A DNA stretch of 64,000 nucleotides from Rhizobiales bacterium 2SD. Its GTDB lineage: Bacteria; Pseudomonadota; Alphaproteobacteria; Rhizobiales; Beijerinckiaceae. Shown here in pieces: positions 55,027 to 63,107 of the stretch (its first letter is position 1; each line of letters starts with the position of its first letter). The notes under the pieces are model-generated. The model ran no database searches. It saw only the letters and a program-made list of their open reading frames with translations, and was not told where the DNA came from. The DNA lies in NCBI GenBank assembly GCA_005502805.1, contig SCMY01000001.1, forward strand, positions 744,001 to 808,000, written 5' to 3'. The translations under genes and the position numbers were made by a program.

Positions 55027-55521
55027 ATGAGCGGCCCCCATCTCATCGAAACCCTATCCGGCGCGGGCTCCGGCCTCGCCGGGGTGCTGGCCGAGCGAGC
55101 GGAAATCCTCGGCCTTAGCCAGGCCGCCCATGACGCGGTACTGCTGCCGCGCGAGCCCGGTGGCATCGCCCATGCCGAACGCGCCGCGCTCGCCGTCCGC
55201 ATGGCGCGCGCCAATGCCGATGAGAGGCTCGCCGACCACTATCGCGAACTGCTGCGCCAGGCCGGCGAGAGCCCTTCCCTCCTCGCCATCGCCGACGGCA
55301 CCGCTCCCGCAGCGGACACCGACACGCGGCTGCGCGCGATCATCCGCCATGTCGACCTGGTGACGCTCGCACCCAAGGACGCCACCAAGGCGGACATCGC
55401 GGCGCTCAAGGTGGCCGGCCTGTCCGAGCCCGACATCGTCCGGCTCGCCGAGCTGATCGCCTTCGTGAACTATCAGGCCCGCGTCATCGCCGGCCTGCGG
55501 CTGCTGGGAGCTATCGCATGA
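55027..55521 (+). CDS. carboxymuconolactone-decarboxylase-domain protein (Avi_7170-like)
   Basis: A 164-residue protein. The ATG at 55027 has AGGAGG six bases upstream, whereas the ATG at 55021 abuts it directly. The fold resembles AhpD-like proteins in HLIETLSGAGSGLAGVLAERAEILGLSQAAHDAVL and ELIAFVNYQARVIAGLRLL, but no CXXC pair is present. Proteins of this type usually occur next to a second AhpD-domain protein, as here. Exact activity unknown. Confidence 0.78.
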   Translation: MSGPHLIETLSGAGSGLAGVLAERAEILGLSQAAHDAVLLPREPGGIAHAERAALAVRMARANADERLADHYRELLRQAGESPSLLAIADGTAPAADTDTRLRAIIRHVDLVTLAPKDATKADIAALKVAGLSEPDIVRLAELIAFVNYQARVIAGLRLLGAIA

Positions 55522-56093
55522 GCACCGTCGTCCACGAGTTCACCGACAAGGTCCCGCGCTGGTCGCCCTATGTCACGCCGGTCGTGCTTGGCAAGGCGAC
55601 GCCGGAGCAGCTCGACGCGATGCAGGTGACGCCGTCGAACAAGAAGATCTCTGACTACGTGCTGACGCTGGCGCATGACCCGGAATCGCTGAAGGTGCGC
55701 TCGCCGCTGTTCAACGCGATCATGTACGGCAAGAGCGGCTTGTCATCGGCCGAGCGTGAGCTCGGCGCCACCGCCGCCTCGGTCGTCAACCGCTGCGTTT
55801 ACTGCGCGGCCGTCCACGCCTCGCGTTTCAACGCCCTGACCAAGCGCGCCGACGTGATCGAGGAGATCTTCGCCAAGGGGCTCGACGCCGAACTGGAGGA
55901 GCACCAGCAGGCGATCTTCGACTTCGCCGCGAAGCTGTCGAAGACCCCGTCCGAGGCCAATGCCGACGACATCGCCAGGCTTGCCGATCTCGGACTATCG
56001 AAGGTCGAGATCCTCGACCTCATCCTCTCCGCCGCGATCTTCGGCTGGGCCAACCGGCTGATGCACACGCTCGGCGAGCCGGTTAGGGACTGA
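55518..56093 (+). CDS. alkylhydroperoxidase-domain protein with CXXC (Avi_7169-like)
   Basis: A 191-residue AhpD-like protein. The redox motif NRCVYCAAVHASRF (about residues 90-103) has the C-x-x-C-x-x-x-H pattern of alkylhydroperoxidases. It overlaps the preceding gene by four bases. The pair may detoxify peroxides made by flavin oxygenases, or act in a peroxide-linked catabolic step. Divergent from the LysR operon. Confidence 0.88.
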   Translation: MSTVVHEFTDKVPRWSPYVTPVVLGKATPEQLDAMQVTPSNKKISDYVLTLAHDPESLKVRSPLFNAIMYGKSGLSSAERELGATAASVVNRCVYCAAVHASRFNALTKRADVIEEIFAKGLDAELEEHQQAIFDFAAKLSKTPSEANADDIARLADLGLSKVEILDLILSAAIFGWANRLMHTLGEPVRD

Positions 56094-56098
56094 GCGCC

Positions 56099-57166
56099 TC
56101 AGCCCTCGCGCAATTGGCGGTGCAGCTCCGCCGACGAGAGTCCCGCCAGCCCGAGCGCTGGAAGCAGGTCGTTCTCGGCCCGGAAATCCCGGGCGCAGAT
56201 CGCGTCGAACAGGGCGATACCGGCCTTGTGCAGCGGCAGCTCGATGCCGGCGACCGCACCGAGCAATTCCAGCGGGACCAGGCCGAAGGGCACGTCCTCG
56301 GTGATGAAGCGGGTGTCGAGCGATTTCGGCCCGAGCAGCTCCGGCCGCCTGCGATAGATTTCCGCCGCCATCTCGCCGACCGGCGCCGGCTCGACCCCGA
56401 AGGAGAGCCGGTAGTGGTCCTGCACGCTGCGGACCTCGAGCCCGAAGGCACGCGCCAGCCCCAGCCGTTCGACATCCATGGCGTCGATGATCCGGCCGAC
56501 GCCCTGCGTGATCGAGCCGTAATTCGGCCAGTCCTCGCCCTTCTCGGCCCGCGTCAGGTTGCCGAGCATGCTCGCCATATGGGCCGGCGGGTTGAGATTG
56601 CTCAGCATGATCGCGAGCAGGTCCGGGCGCGGTTCGAAGCGGTCGCCGAACAGGGTGCGGCAGAGTGCAAGCCCCGCCTCGGCATGGCGCTGCGGCAAGG
56701 TGGAGACGTCGAGCCGGGCGCGGATGCCGGAGATGCGGACGCTGCGCGGCCCGCTCTTGCGCGCCGTCAGCGCAGTCGTCGCCCAGGCGGCGATCGGCAA
56801 ATCGAGCGCGCGCGCCGCCAGCAGGCGGTGCAGATAGAGCGCCGCAAAGGAGCAATGCGCGCTGACGATCACCGCCTGCCCGGCGCGCAGATGCGGCGCC
56901 AGCGCCTCGAACACCGCCCGGAAGCCATTGGCCTGAACCGCGACGATGACGGCCTCGGCCCCCTCGACCGCATCGGCGCAGCTTTGGGCGAGCGCGAGCG
57001 GAAATGACCCTTCGAGCTTGCCGGTGACCGAGAGCTCGGCATCACCAGCGAAATCGGCGAGCGCCGCGCCGCTGGGAGACCACAGCACCGGCTGGTGGCC
57101 CTGCGAGAGCAGATAAGCGGCATAGCCGCGCCCGATTCCGCCCGAGCCGATGATCGCGACGCGCAT
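56099..57166 (-). CDS. NAD(P)-dependent dehydrogenase of the octopine/nopaline dehydrogenase family
   Basis: A 355-residue enzyme starting MRVAIIGSGGIGRGYAAYLL, a Rossmann motif. The C-terminal catalytic domain carries NLNPPAHMASMLGN, the family pattern with its catalytic His, and ALGLAGLS near the end. Members join or split opines from amino and keto acids, though many bacterial members have other substrates. It is divergent from a sugar epimerase and ABC operon. The long open frame upstream to 57412 crosses the promoter region and is not coding. Confidence 0.82.
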   Translation of the reverse strand: MRVAIIGSGGIGRGYAAYLLSQGHQPVLWSPSGAALADFAGDAELSVTGKLEGSFPLALAQSCADAVEGAEAVIVAVQANGFRAVFEALAPHLRAGQAVIVSAHCSFAALYLHRLLAARALDLPIAAWATTALTARKSGPRSVRISGIRARLDVSTLPQRHAEAGLALCRTLFGDRFEPRPDLLAIMLSNLNPPAHMASMLGNLTRAEKGEDWPNYGSITQGVGRIIDAMDVERLGLARAFGLEVRSVQDHYRLSFGVEPAPVGEMAAEIYRRRPELLGPKSLDTRFITEDVPFGLVPLELLGAVAGIELPLHKAGIALFDAICARDFRAENDLLPALGLAGLSSAELHRQLREG

Positions 57167-57326
57167 GCAGACTGTCCCGTTCTCGTGATCGCCAACCATC
57201 GGCCGTCCACGCGAGCGCAGCGAACCGATGGCCGCGGATGTAGTGCGGCTTGCCCCCTGATCGCAAGCCGGCCAGCTCTCCGGAGAGCCGCCGGGCGCCC
57301 AGCGGGCACCGCTGAAAACTCGCCAG

Positions 57327-57354
57327 TTGACAGTTTTGCAATCGATTACATAAT
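57327..57354 (+). promoter_or_regulatory. promoter with LacI-type operator in its spacer
   Basis: TTGACA (57327-57332), a 16-base spacer and CATAAT (57349-57354) form a near-consensus promoter. TGCAATCGATTACA (57337-57350), a palindrome with one mismatch and central CG, is a typical LacI-family operator and fills the spacer. The LacI protein encoded at the end of the operon is the obvious candidate to bind it. Confidence 0.75.
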
Positions 57355-57407
57355 CACTTTCGAAGCGGCTCCGCAGAATGAGCCATTCTTGGGAGGAGCA
57401 CCGATCA

Positions 57408-57473
57408 TGCATATCGGCATCGTCGATTCATCGGCATTTTCCGGCGGCGCGACTGCGCTGCGGATATACTGAG
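57408..57473 (+). CDS. 21-residue small ORF ahead of the epimerase
   Basis: ATG after GGGAGGAG opens a 21-codon frame, MHIGIVDSSAFSGGATALRI followed by Y, ending 21 bases before the epimerase start. The ribosome-binding site is better than that of the epimerase. It could be a leader peptide coupling translation, or a remnant of a lost gene. No known family is recognised. Confidence 0.35.
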
Positions 57474-57494
57474 CGCCGCCGAGAAGGCCCGGCC

Positions 57495-58370
57495 ATGGTC
57501 GAGATCGGCTTCAACCTGCTGACGGTCGGCGGCTTCATCGACGAGGCGCATCTGCCCTTGTGCGAGCGCATCCGCGAGATCGGCTATGACGGGGTCGAGA
57601 TACCCGTCTTCGAGGGCGATGTCGGGCATTACGAGCGGCTCGGCCGCCGTCTCGATGCGATCGACCTGAAGCGCACCATCGTCACCATCGTCGGCGAGGA
57701 CAGCAATCCGCTCTCGCCCGATCCGGCCATCCGCGGCAAGGCGCGCGAGCGCCATCGCTGGGCGGTCGACTGCGCCGCGGCGCTCGGCGCCACTCTCATC
57801 GCCGGCCCCTATCATTCGCCGGTGGGCGTCTTCACCGGCGAAGGCCCGCGCGAGGACGAACTCGCTCATCTCGCCGAGGCTCTGCACGTCATGGCAGAAC
57901 ATGCCGGCAAGGCCAGGATCGCGCTCTCGCTGGAGGCGATCAACCGCTTCGAATGCTACGCGCTGACCACGATGGAGGCCGCGAGCGCGCTGAAGGCGAA
58001 GGTCGGGCATCCGAACTTCGGCTACATGTACGACACCTTCCACGCCAATATCGAGGAGCGCGATCCGGTCGGCGCTTACAGCCGCTACGCGCCCGAGATC
58101 AATCACATCCATCTCTCGGAGAACGACCGCGGCATCGTCGGGCGCGGCCATGTGCCGTGGGCGGAAACGTTCCGCGCCATCCACGCCACCGGCTATGATG
58201 GCTGGCTGACAGTCGAGGCCTTTGGCCGGGCCCTGCCCTCGCTCGCGGCGGCGACGCGGGTCTGGCGCGACCTCTTCCCAGATCTCGATACGCTCCTCGC
58301 CGAGAGCCACGACTTCATCCGCCGCGGCTGGGCCGAGGCAGCCGAGCCCGCCAAGACAGGTGCGGCATGA
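57495..58370 (+). CDS. sugar phosphate isomerase/epimerase family protein (tagatose/psicose 3-epimerase-like)
   Basis: A 291-residue TIM-barrel enzyme. Likely metal ligands are seen in ALSLEAINRFECYALTT (Glu), FGYMYDTFHANIEE (Asp), INHIHLSENDRG (His) and WLTVEAFGRALP (Glu), the pattern of D-tagatose 3-epimerase-like proteins. It is the first main gene of the sugar operon and overlaps the ATPase gene by four bases. It probably epimerises the imported ketose. Confidence 0.9.
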   Translation: MVEIGFNLLTVGGFIDEAHLPLCERIREIGYDGVEIPVFEGDVGHYERLGRRLDAIDLKRTIVTIVGEDSNPLSPDPAIRGKARERHRWAVDCAAALGATLIAGPYHSPVGVFTGEGPREDELAHLAEALHVMAEHAGKARIALSLEAINRFECYALTTMEAASALKAKVGHPNFGYMYDTFHANIEERDPVGAYSRYAPEINHIHLSENDRGIVGRGHVPWAETFRAIHATGYDGWLTVEAFGRALPSLAAATRVWRDLFPDLDTLLAESHDFIRRGWAEAAEPAKTGAA

Positions 58371-59881
58371 ACACAGCTACGCCGGTCCTTTCGATGCGCG
58401 GCATCGGCAAGAGCTTCACCGGCGTGCGGGCGCTCGACGATGTCAGCCTCGATTGCCAGGCCGGCGAGGTCCACGCCATCTGCGGCGAGAACGGCGCCGG
58501 CAAGTCGACGCTGATGAAGGTGCTGGGCGGCGTCTATCGGCCCGACGAGGGCGAGATCCTGCTCGGTGGGCGGCCCGTCGCCTTCCGGCACCCTGCCGAG
58601 GCACGCCGGGCCGGGATCAGCATCATCCACCAGGAGCTCAGCCTGCTGCCCGAGCGCAGCGTCGCCGACAACATCTTCCTCGGCCTGGAGCCGACCCGCG
58701 GCGGCCTGCTCGACCGTGCCGCGATGCAAGGCGGCGCGCGCAAGCTGCTGGAACGCGTCGGCACCAGGGTCCATCCCGATGCTCTGGTGAAGTCGCTCTC
58801 GATCGCCGAGCAGCAACTGGTCGAGATCGCCAAGGCGCTGGCGCTCGATGCGCAAATCATCGTCATGGATGAGCCGACCGCGGCGCTCGACGAGCGCGAT
58901 GCCGGCCGGCTGCTTGAGCTGGTCGCGACGCTCAGGCGCGAGGGTGCGGCGATCCTCTACATTTCCCACCGCATGGCGGAGTTGAAGGCGATCGCCGACC
59001 GCATCACCGTGCTGAAGGACGGCAAGCTCGTCGCGACGCGCCCGGCCGCTGCGTTGACGCCCGCCATGATCGTCAGGCTGATGGTCGGGCGCGACCTCGC
59101 CGACTTCTTCCCACCCCCCGGTGATCCCACCAAGCTCGGTCCGGCTGTCCTGTCGGCGCAGGGCGCGGGCAATGCCGTGCTCGCCGAGATCGCGCTCGAG
59201 CTCCGTGCTGGCGAGATCGTCGGCGTCGCCGGGCTCGAAGGCTCCGGCAAAGGCGCGCTCGGACGGGCCTTGTTCGGTGACGAGCCCTTTACGCGCGGCC
59301 GCATGACAATCGACGGACGGGACGGGCTGATCGCTTCGCCGCGTACCGCCATCGCCGCAGGAATCGGCTTCCTCTCCGACGATCGCAAGAAGGAGGGCAT
59401 CGCCCCGCAGCAATCGCTGCGCGACAATGTCCTGATGACGCTGCGCGCCTTTGCGCAGCGCCTGCTGCCGCCGGGTTCCGGCGCGATGGCGCGCGCCGCC
59501 GCCGACCGGCAATTGACCGAGGTCGATGTCCGCGCCGCCGGTTTCGCGCAGGAGATCCGCGAGCTCTCCGGCGGCAACCAGCAGAAGGTCGTGATCGGCC
59601 GCTGGTTGGCGCGCGATCCCAAGGTGCTGATCTTCCTCGAGCCGACGCGCGGCATCGACGTCGCTGCCAAGGCAGCGATCTACCAATTGATGCGCCACGT
59701 CGCCGAACGCGGCCGCGCCATCCTGATGATCTCCTCCGACCTGCCGGAGATCATCGGCGTCAGCGACCGCATCCTCGTCATGCATGAAGGCCGCATCGCT
59801 GGCGAGCTGAAGCGCGGCGCGAGCGAAGAAGACGTGATGCACCTCGCCCTCGGCACCGGACAGGCGGAGGCCGCGGCATGA
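58367..59881 (+). CDS. sugar ABC transporter ATPase (RbsA-like, two domains)
   Basis: A 504-residue protein with two ATPase domains. The first has Walker A GENGAGKST and Walker B IIVMDEPTAALD, with a degenerate signature LSIAEQQLVEIAKAL. The second has GLEGSGKGAL, the intact signature LSGGNQQKVVIGRWL, and VLIFLEPTRGID, where the Walker B aspartate is replaced by leucine. Asymmetric domains are normal for this family. It energises the two permeases encoded next. Confidence 0.94.
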   Translation: MNTATPVLSMRGIGKSFTGVRALDDVSLDCQAGEVHAICGENGAGKSTLMKVLGGVYRPDEGEILLGGRPVAFRHPAEARRAGISIIHQELSLLPERSVADNIFLGLEPTRGGLLDRAAMQGGARKLLERVGTRVHPDALVKSLSIAEQQLVEIAKALALDAQIIVMDEPTAALDERDAGRLLELVATLRREGAAILYISHRMAELKAIADRITVLKDGKLVATRPAAALTPAMIVRLMVGRDLADFFPPPGDPTKLGPAVLSAQGAGNAVLAEIALELRAGEIVGVAGLEGSGKGALGRALFGDEPFTRGRMTIDGRDGLIASPRTAIAAGIGFLSDDRKKEGIAPQQSLRDNVLMTLRAFAQRLLPPGSGAMARAAADRQLTEVDVRAAGFAQEIRELSGGNQQKVVIGRWLARDPKVLIFLEPTRGIDVAAKAAIYQLMRHVAERGRAILMISSDLPEIIGVSDRILVMHEGRIAGELKRGASEEDVMHLALGTGQAEAAA

Positions 59882-60858
59882 GCGCCGGCGCCGACATCGC
59901 GACCGCCCGCCCGGCGCGCGACGTGCCGGTGGCGCCGCTGCTCTTCGCCGGCTCGCTCGCGCTCTATATCGCGACCGCGCTCGCGACCGGCCAGCACGCC
60001 TATCTCACCGGCGAAGGCTTCGTCGGTCTCACGCAGCGCATGGTCGCGCTCGGCATCGTTGCGCTCGGGCAGACGCTGACCATCCTGGTCGGCTCGATCG
60101 ATCTTTCGGTCGCCAACCTGATCAGCGTCTCCGCCGTGCTCGCCTCCTTCATCATGAAGGGCGAGCCGGCGATGATCGTGCCCGCCGTTCTGGCGGTACT
60201 GGCGCTCTCGGCAGCGGTCGGCCTCGTCAACGGGCTGATCATCGCCCGGCTCGACGTCAACCCGCTGATCGCGACACTCGGCGTCGGGCTGATCCTGCAA
60301 GGGCTGCTCTCGGCGAGCTTCAGCAATTTCGCCGGCTCGGTCCCGGCAGCCTTCCAGGCCTTCGCCTATGGCCGCATCGGGCCACTGCCCTGGTCGGTGC
60401 TGCTGCTGTTCGTGCTCGCCTTCGCGATCTGGCTGATGCTGACCCGCACGCGCTTCGGCGCGCATCTCTACGCCACCGGCGGCAATCGCGACGGCGCCCG
60501 CCTCGCCGGCCTCCGCACCGAGCGCGTGATGATCGGCGCACATGTGCTGTGCTCGCTGATGGCGGGTCTGACCGGGCTCTATCTCGCCAGCCGCTTGCGC
60601 GCGGGGGCACCCTGGGTCGGCCGCGACGGCGTCTATGATCTTGAATCGATAGCCGTCGTCGTGATCGGCGGAACCTTGCTTGCGGGCGGGCGCGGCGGGG
60701 TCTGGGGCACGCTCGCCGGCGTCTTCCTGTTCGCCACGCTCGACGCCGTCTTCAACATGACCGGCATCGATGCCTTCCCCAAGCAGGTGCTGCGCGGCGC
60801 CATCGTCATCCTCGCGGTCGCCGTCTATGCGGTGCGCAGCAAGGGGCATGTCGCATGA
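59878..60858 (+). CDS. sugar ABC transporter permease 1 (RbsC family)
   Basis: A 326-residue membrane protein of the BPD_transp_2 family with about eight to ten membrane segments. Conserved parts are GQTLTILVGSIDLSVANLISVSAV, ARLDVNPLIATLGVGLILQGLL and FGAHLYATGGNRDGARLAGLRTERV. Four-base overlaps join it to the ATPase and to the second permease, with which it probably forms a heterodimer. Confidence 0.94.
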   Translation: MSAGADIATARPARDVPVAPLLFAGSLALYIATALATGQHAYLTGEGFVGLTQRMVALGIVALGQTLTILVGSIDLSVANLISVSAVLASFIMKGEPAMIVPAVLAVLALSAAVGLVNGLIIARLDVNPLIATLGVGLILQGLLSASFSNFAGSVPAAFQAFAYGRIGPLPWSVLLLFVLAFAIWLMLTRTRFGAHLYATGGNRDGARLAGLRTERVMIGAHVLCSLMAGLTGLYLASRLRAGAPWVGRDGVYDLESIAVVVIGGTLLAGGRGGVWGTLAGVFLFATLDAVFNMTGIDAFPKQVLRGAIVILAVAVYAVRSKGHVA

Positions 60859-61838
60859 GCGCCGTGGCCAGCCATACCGTCCCCTCGGCGGCGCTGCGCT
60901 TCGCCCGCGGCATCAATGTCGGCCTCGCCGTCTTCCTCGCGCTCTACGGCACGATCGCCGTGCTGCAGCCCGGCTATTTCGAGGTCGAGGGCTTCCTCAA
61001 CTTCCTGCGCCGGGCGGCGCCATTGATCATCCTCGCCTGCGGCCAGCTCTTCGTCATCGCCGGCGGCGGCTTCGATCTCTCGATGGGCTCGCTGGTGACG
61101 CTGACCGTGCTCGGCGGCTCGATGCTGGCGGGCGGCAATCCCGAGAACACCTGGTGGACGATCGGCGTGCTCTACCTGATCGGGCTCGGCGTCGGGCTGG
61201 TCAACGGGCTCGTCGTCACCCTGCTCAAGGTGCCCTCGATCATCGCGACGCTCGGCATGCTGCTCTCGCTCAACGGCGCGGCGCTGATGTGGTCGGGCGG
61301 GGCGCCGCGCGGCTATCTGCCGGAGAATTTCCGGGCGCTCGGCCGCCTCGTCTATCGCGATGTGCCGGTCACCGGGATCATGCCGCTCTCGGTTCTCATC
61401 CTCATCGGCTTCGTCGGAATCGCCGCCTGGCTGCTGCACGCGACCGTCTTCGGCCGGCAGGTGCTGGCGGTCGGCGACAATCCGCGTGCGGCAGAGCTCG
61501 CCGGCGTGCCGGTCGGCGCGACACGAGTGCTGGTCTTCGTCATCTCGGCACTGTCGGCGGTCACCGCGGGCATCCTGCTCGGCGGCTTCGCCGGGGTCTC
61601 GACCGCGGTCGGACAGGGGCTGGAGCTGCAGGCCATCGCCGCCTGCGTCATCGGCGGAGCGCAATTGCTCGGCGGGCGCGCCAGCGTCACCGGCGCGGTC
61701 GCCGGCGCGCTCAGCCTGTTCGCGCTGTTCACGCTGCTCAACCTGATGGGCCTGCCGCAGCCGCTGCGCGAGACCGTTCAGGGCCTGATCCTGATCGCCG
61801 CGGTGGCATCGAGCGCCTGGCGCATGCGGCGCGCCTGA
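60855..61838 (+). CDS. sugar ABC transporter permease 2 (RbsC family)
   Basis: A 327-residue partner permease: GQLFVIAGGGFDLSMGSLVTLTVLGGSML, LKVPSIIATLGMLLSLNGAALMW, and VFGRQVLAVGDNPRAAELAGVPV. The duplicate permease genes, rather than a single rbsC, indicate a heteromeric channel. An 80-base gap separates it from the binding protein gene. Confidence 0.94.
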   Translation: MSAVASHTVPSAALRFARGINVGLAVFLALYGTIAVLQPGYFEVEGFLNFLRRAAPLIILACGQLFVIAGGGFDLSMGSLVTLTVLGGSMLAGGNPENTWWTIGVLYLIGLGVGLVNGLVVTLLKVPSIIATLGMLLSLNGAALMWSGGAPRGYLPENFRALGRLVYRDVPVTGIMPLSVLILIGFVGIAAWLLHATVFGRQVLAVGDNPRAAELAGVPVGATRVLVFVISALSAVTAGILLGGFAGVSTAVGQGLELQAIAACVIGGAQLLGGRASVTGAVAGALSLFALFTLLNLMGLPQPLRETVQGLILIAAVASSAWRMRRA

Positions 61839-61918
61839 GACTGAGAGTTTTCGGAGGCGTGAGCCCACGTTCTCCGCCAGAGGCCGCCGGCAAGGCGGCG
61901 CGACAGAGGGAGGTGAAC

Positions 61919-63043
61919 ATGAAGACGCAGATCGGTTTGACGGCGCTGCTCGCGGCACTGTCGACGGGCGCCATCGCCCAGAACTTCAACGACCCCGCCG
62001 AGTTCGAGCGCCAGAAGGCCCTGCTCACGGTCGCCGCGCAGGGTCCGGACGGCAAGCCCTGGGAACAGAATCTCGGCGGCGAGAAGGTCGACACCGCCAA
62101 GTACAAGAAGCCCGGCCCCTACAAGCTCTGCTTCTCGAACGCGGGCGTGAACAATCCCTGGCGCGTCGTCGGCTTCACCAACATGCAGGCCGAGGTCGAC
62201 GCCAACAAGGCCGACATCGCCTCGTTCACCCATGCCGATGCCGAGGGCAAGGACGACAAGCAGATCTCGGACATCAACGCCTTCGTCAACAGCGGCCAGT
62301 GCGACGCGCTGATCGTCTCGCCGAACACCACCGCGGCGCTGACGCCGGCAGTCGAGGCCGCCGCCAAGAAGCTGCCGGTCGTAGTCTTCGACCGCGGCGT
62401 CGACAGCAAGGCCCCGGTCACCTTCATCAACCCGATCGGCGGCTATGGCTTCGGCATCCAGGGCGCGAGCTTCATCGCGCAGAAGATCCCGGCCGGCGGT
62501 TCGGTGCTGGCGCTGCGCATCCTGCCGGGCGTCGACGTGCTGGAGAATCGCTGGGCCGCGGCCGAGCGCATCTTCAAGGAAAAGGGCATCAAGGTCGTCG
62601 GCGCCGAGTTCACCAATGGCGACAACGCCAAGACCAAGGCGATCGTCGAGGACTATCTCAACCGCTTCGGCAAGATCGACGGCGTCTGGATGGATGCCGG
62701 CGCGACCGCCGTCGCGGCGCTCGAAGCCTTCGAGGACGCCGGCAAGCCCTATCCGGTGATCAATGGCGAGGACCAGCAGGACTTCCTGCAGAAATGGAAG
62801 AAGAACAAGCTCACCGCGATCGCGCCGACCTATCCGACCTATCAGTGGCGCACCCCGGTGATCGCGGCGATCCGCATCCTCAAGGGCGAGCCGGTGGTGG
62901 GCCCGACCTGGAAGCTGCCGCAGCCGGCGATCACGGCCGAGAACCTCGACAAGTTCGTCAACGACAAGATGCCGCCGCTGCACTACGCGCTCTGCGGCTG
63001 CGAGCAGATGACGAATTATCCGGCCCGCTGGGGCGGCAAGTAA
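61919..63043 (+). CDS. sugar ABC transporter substrate-binding protein
   Basis: A 374-residue Peripla_BP_4-type protein. The ATG has AGGGAGG upstream and opens a signal peptide (KTQIGLTALLAALSTGAIAQ). The first ligand lobe starts YKLCFSNAGVNNPWRVVGFTNMQAEV; DALIVSPNTTAALTPAVEAA, PVVVFDRGVDSK and VWMDAGATAVAALEAFEDAG follow. Three cysteines near the C-terminus (ALCGCEQM and an earlier one) could form a disulfide. It is the last transporter gene, followed by a terminator, an unusual order that allows separate expression. Confidence 0.93.
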   Translation: MKTQIGLTALLAALSTGAIAQNFNDPAEFERQKALLTVAAQGPDGKPWEQNLGGEKVDTAKYKKPGPYKLCFSNAGVNNPWRVVGFTNMQAEVDANKADIASFTHADAEGKDDKQISDINAFVNSGQCDALIVSPNTTAALTPAVEAAAKKLPVVVFDRGVDSKAPVTFINPIGGYGFGIQGASFIAQKIPAGGSVLALRILPGVDVLENRWAAAERIFKEKGIKVVGAEFTNGDNAKTKAIVEDYLNRFGKIDGVWMDAGATAVAALEAFEDAGKPYPVINGEDQQDFLQKWKKNKLTAIAPTYPTYQWRTPVIAAIRILKGEPVVGPTWKLPQPAITAENLDKFVNDKMPPLHYALCGCEQMTNYPARWGGK

Positions 63044-63052
63044 CAACGAATC

Positions 63053-63079
63053 CGGGCGCCTGCATGCGGCAGGCGCCCG
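63053..63079 (+). terminator. terminator behind the sugar binding protein gene
   Basis: CGGGCGCCTGC and GCAGGCGCCCG form a perfect 11-bp stem with a five-base loop, nine bases after the stop, followed by CCTTTG. It separates the transporter genes from the LacI gene. Confidence 0.8.
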
Positions 63080-63107
63080 CCTTTGCCCTAACGGCAGTGA
63101 TTGCGGC

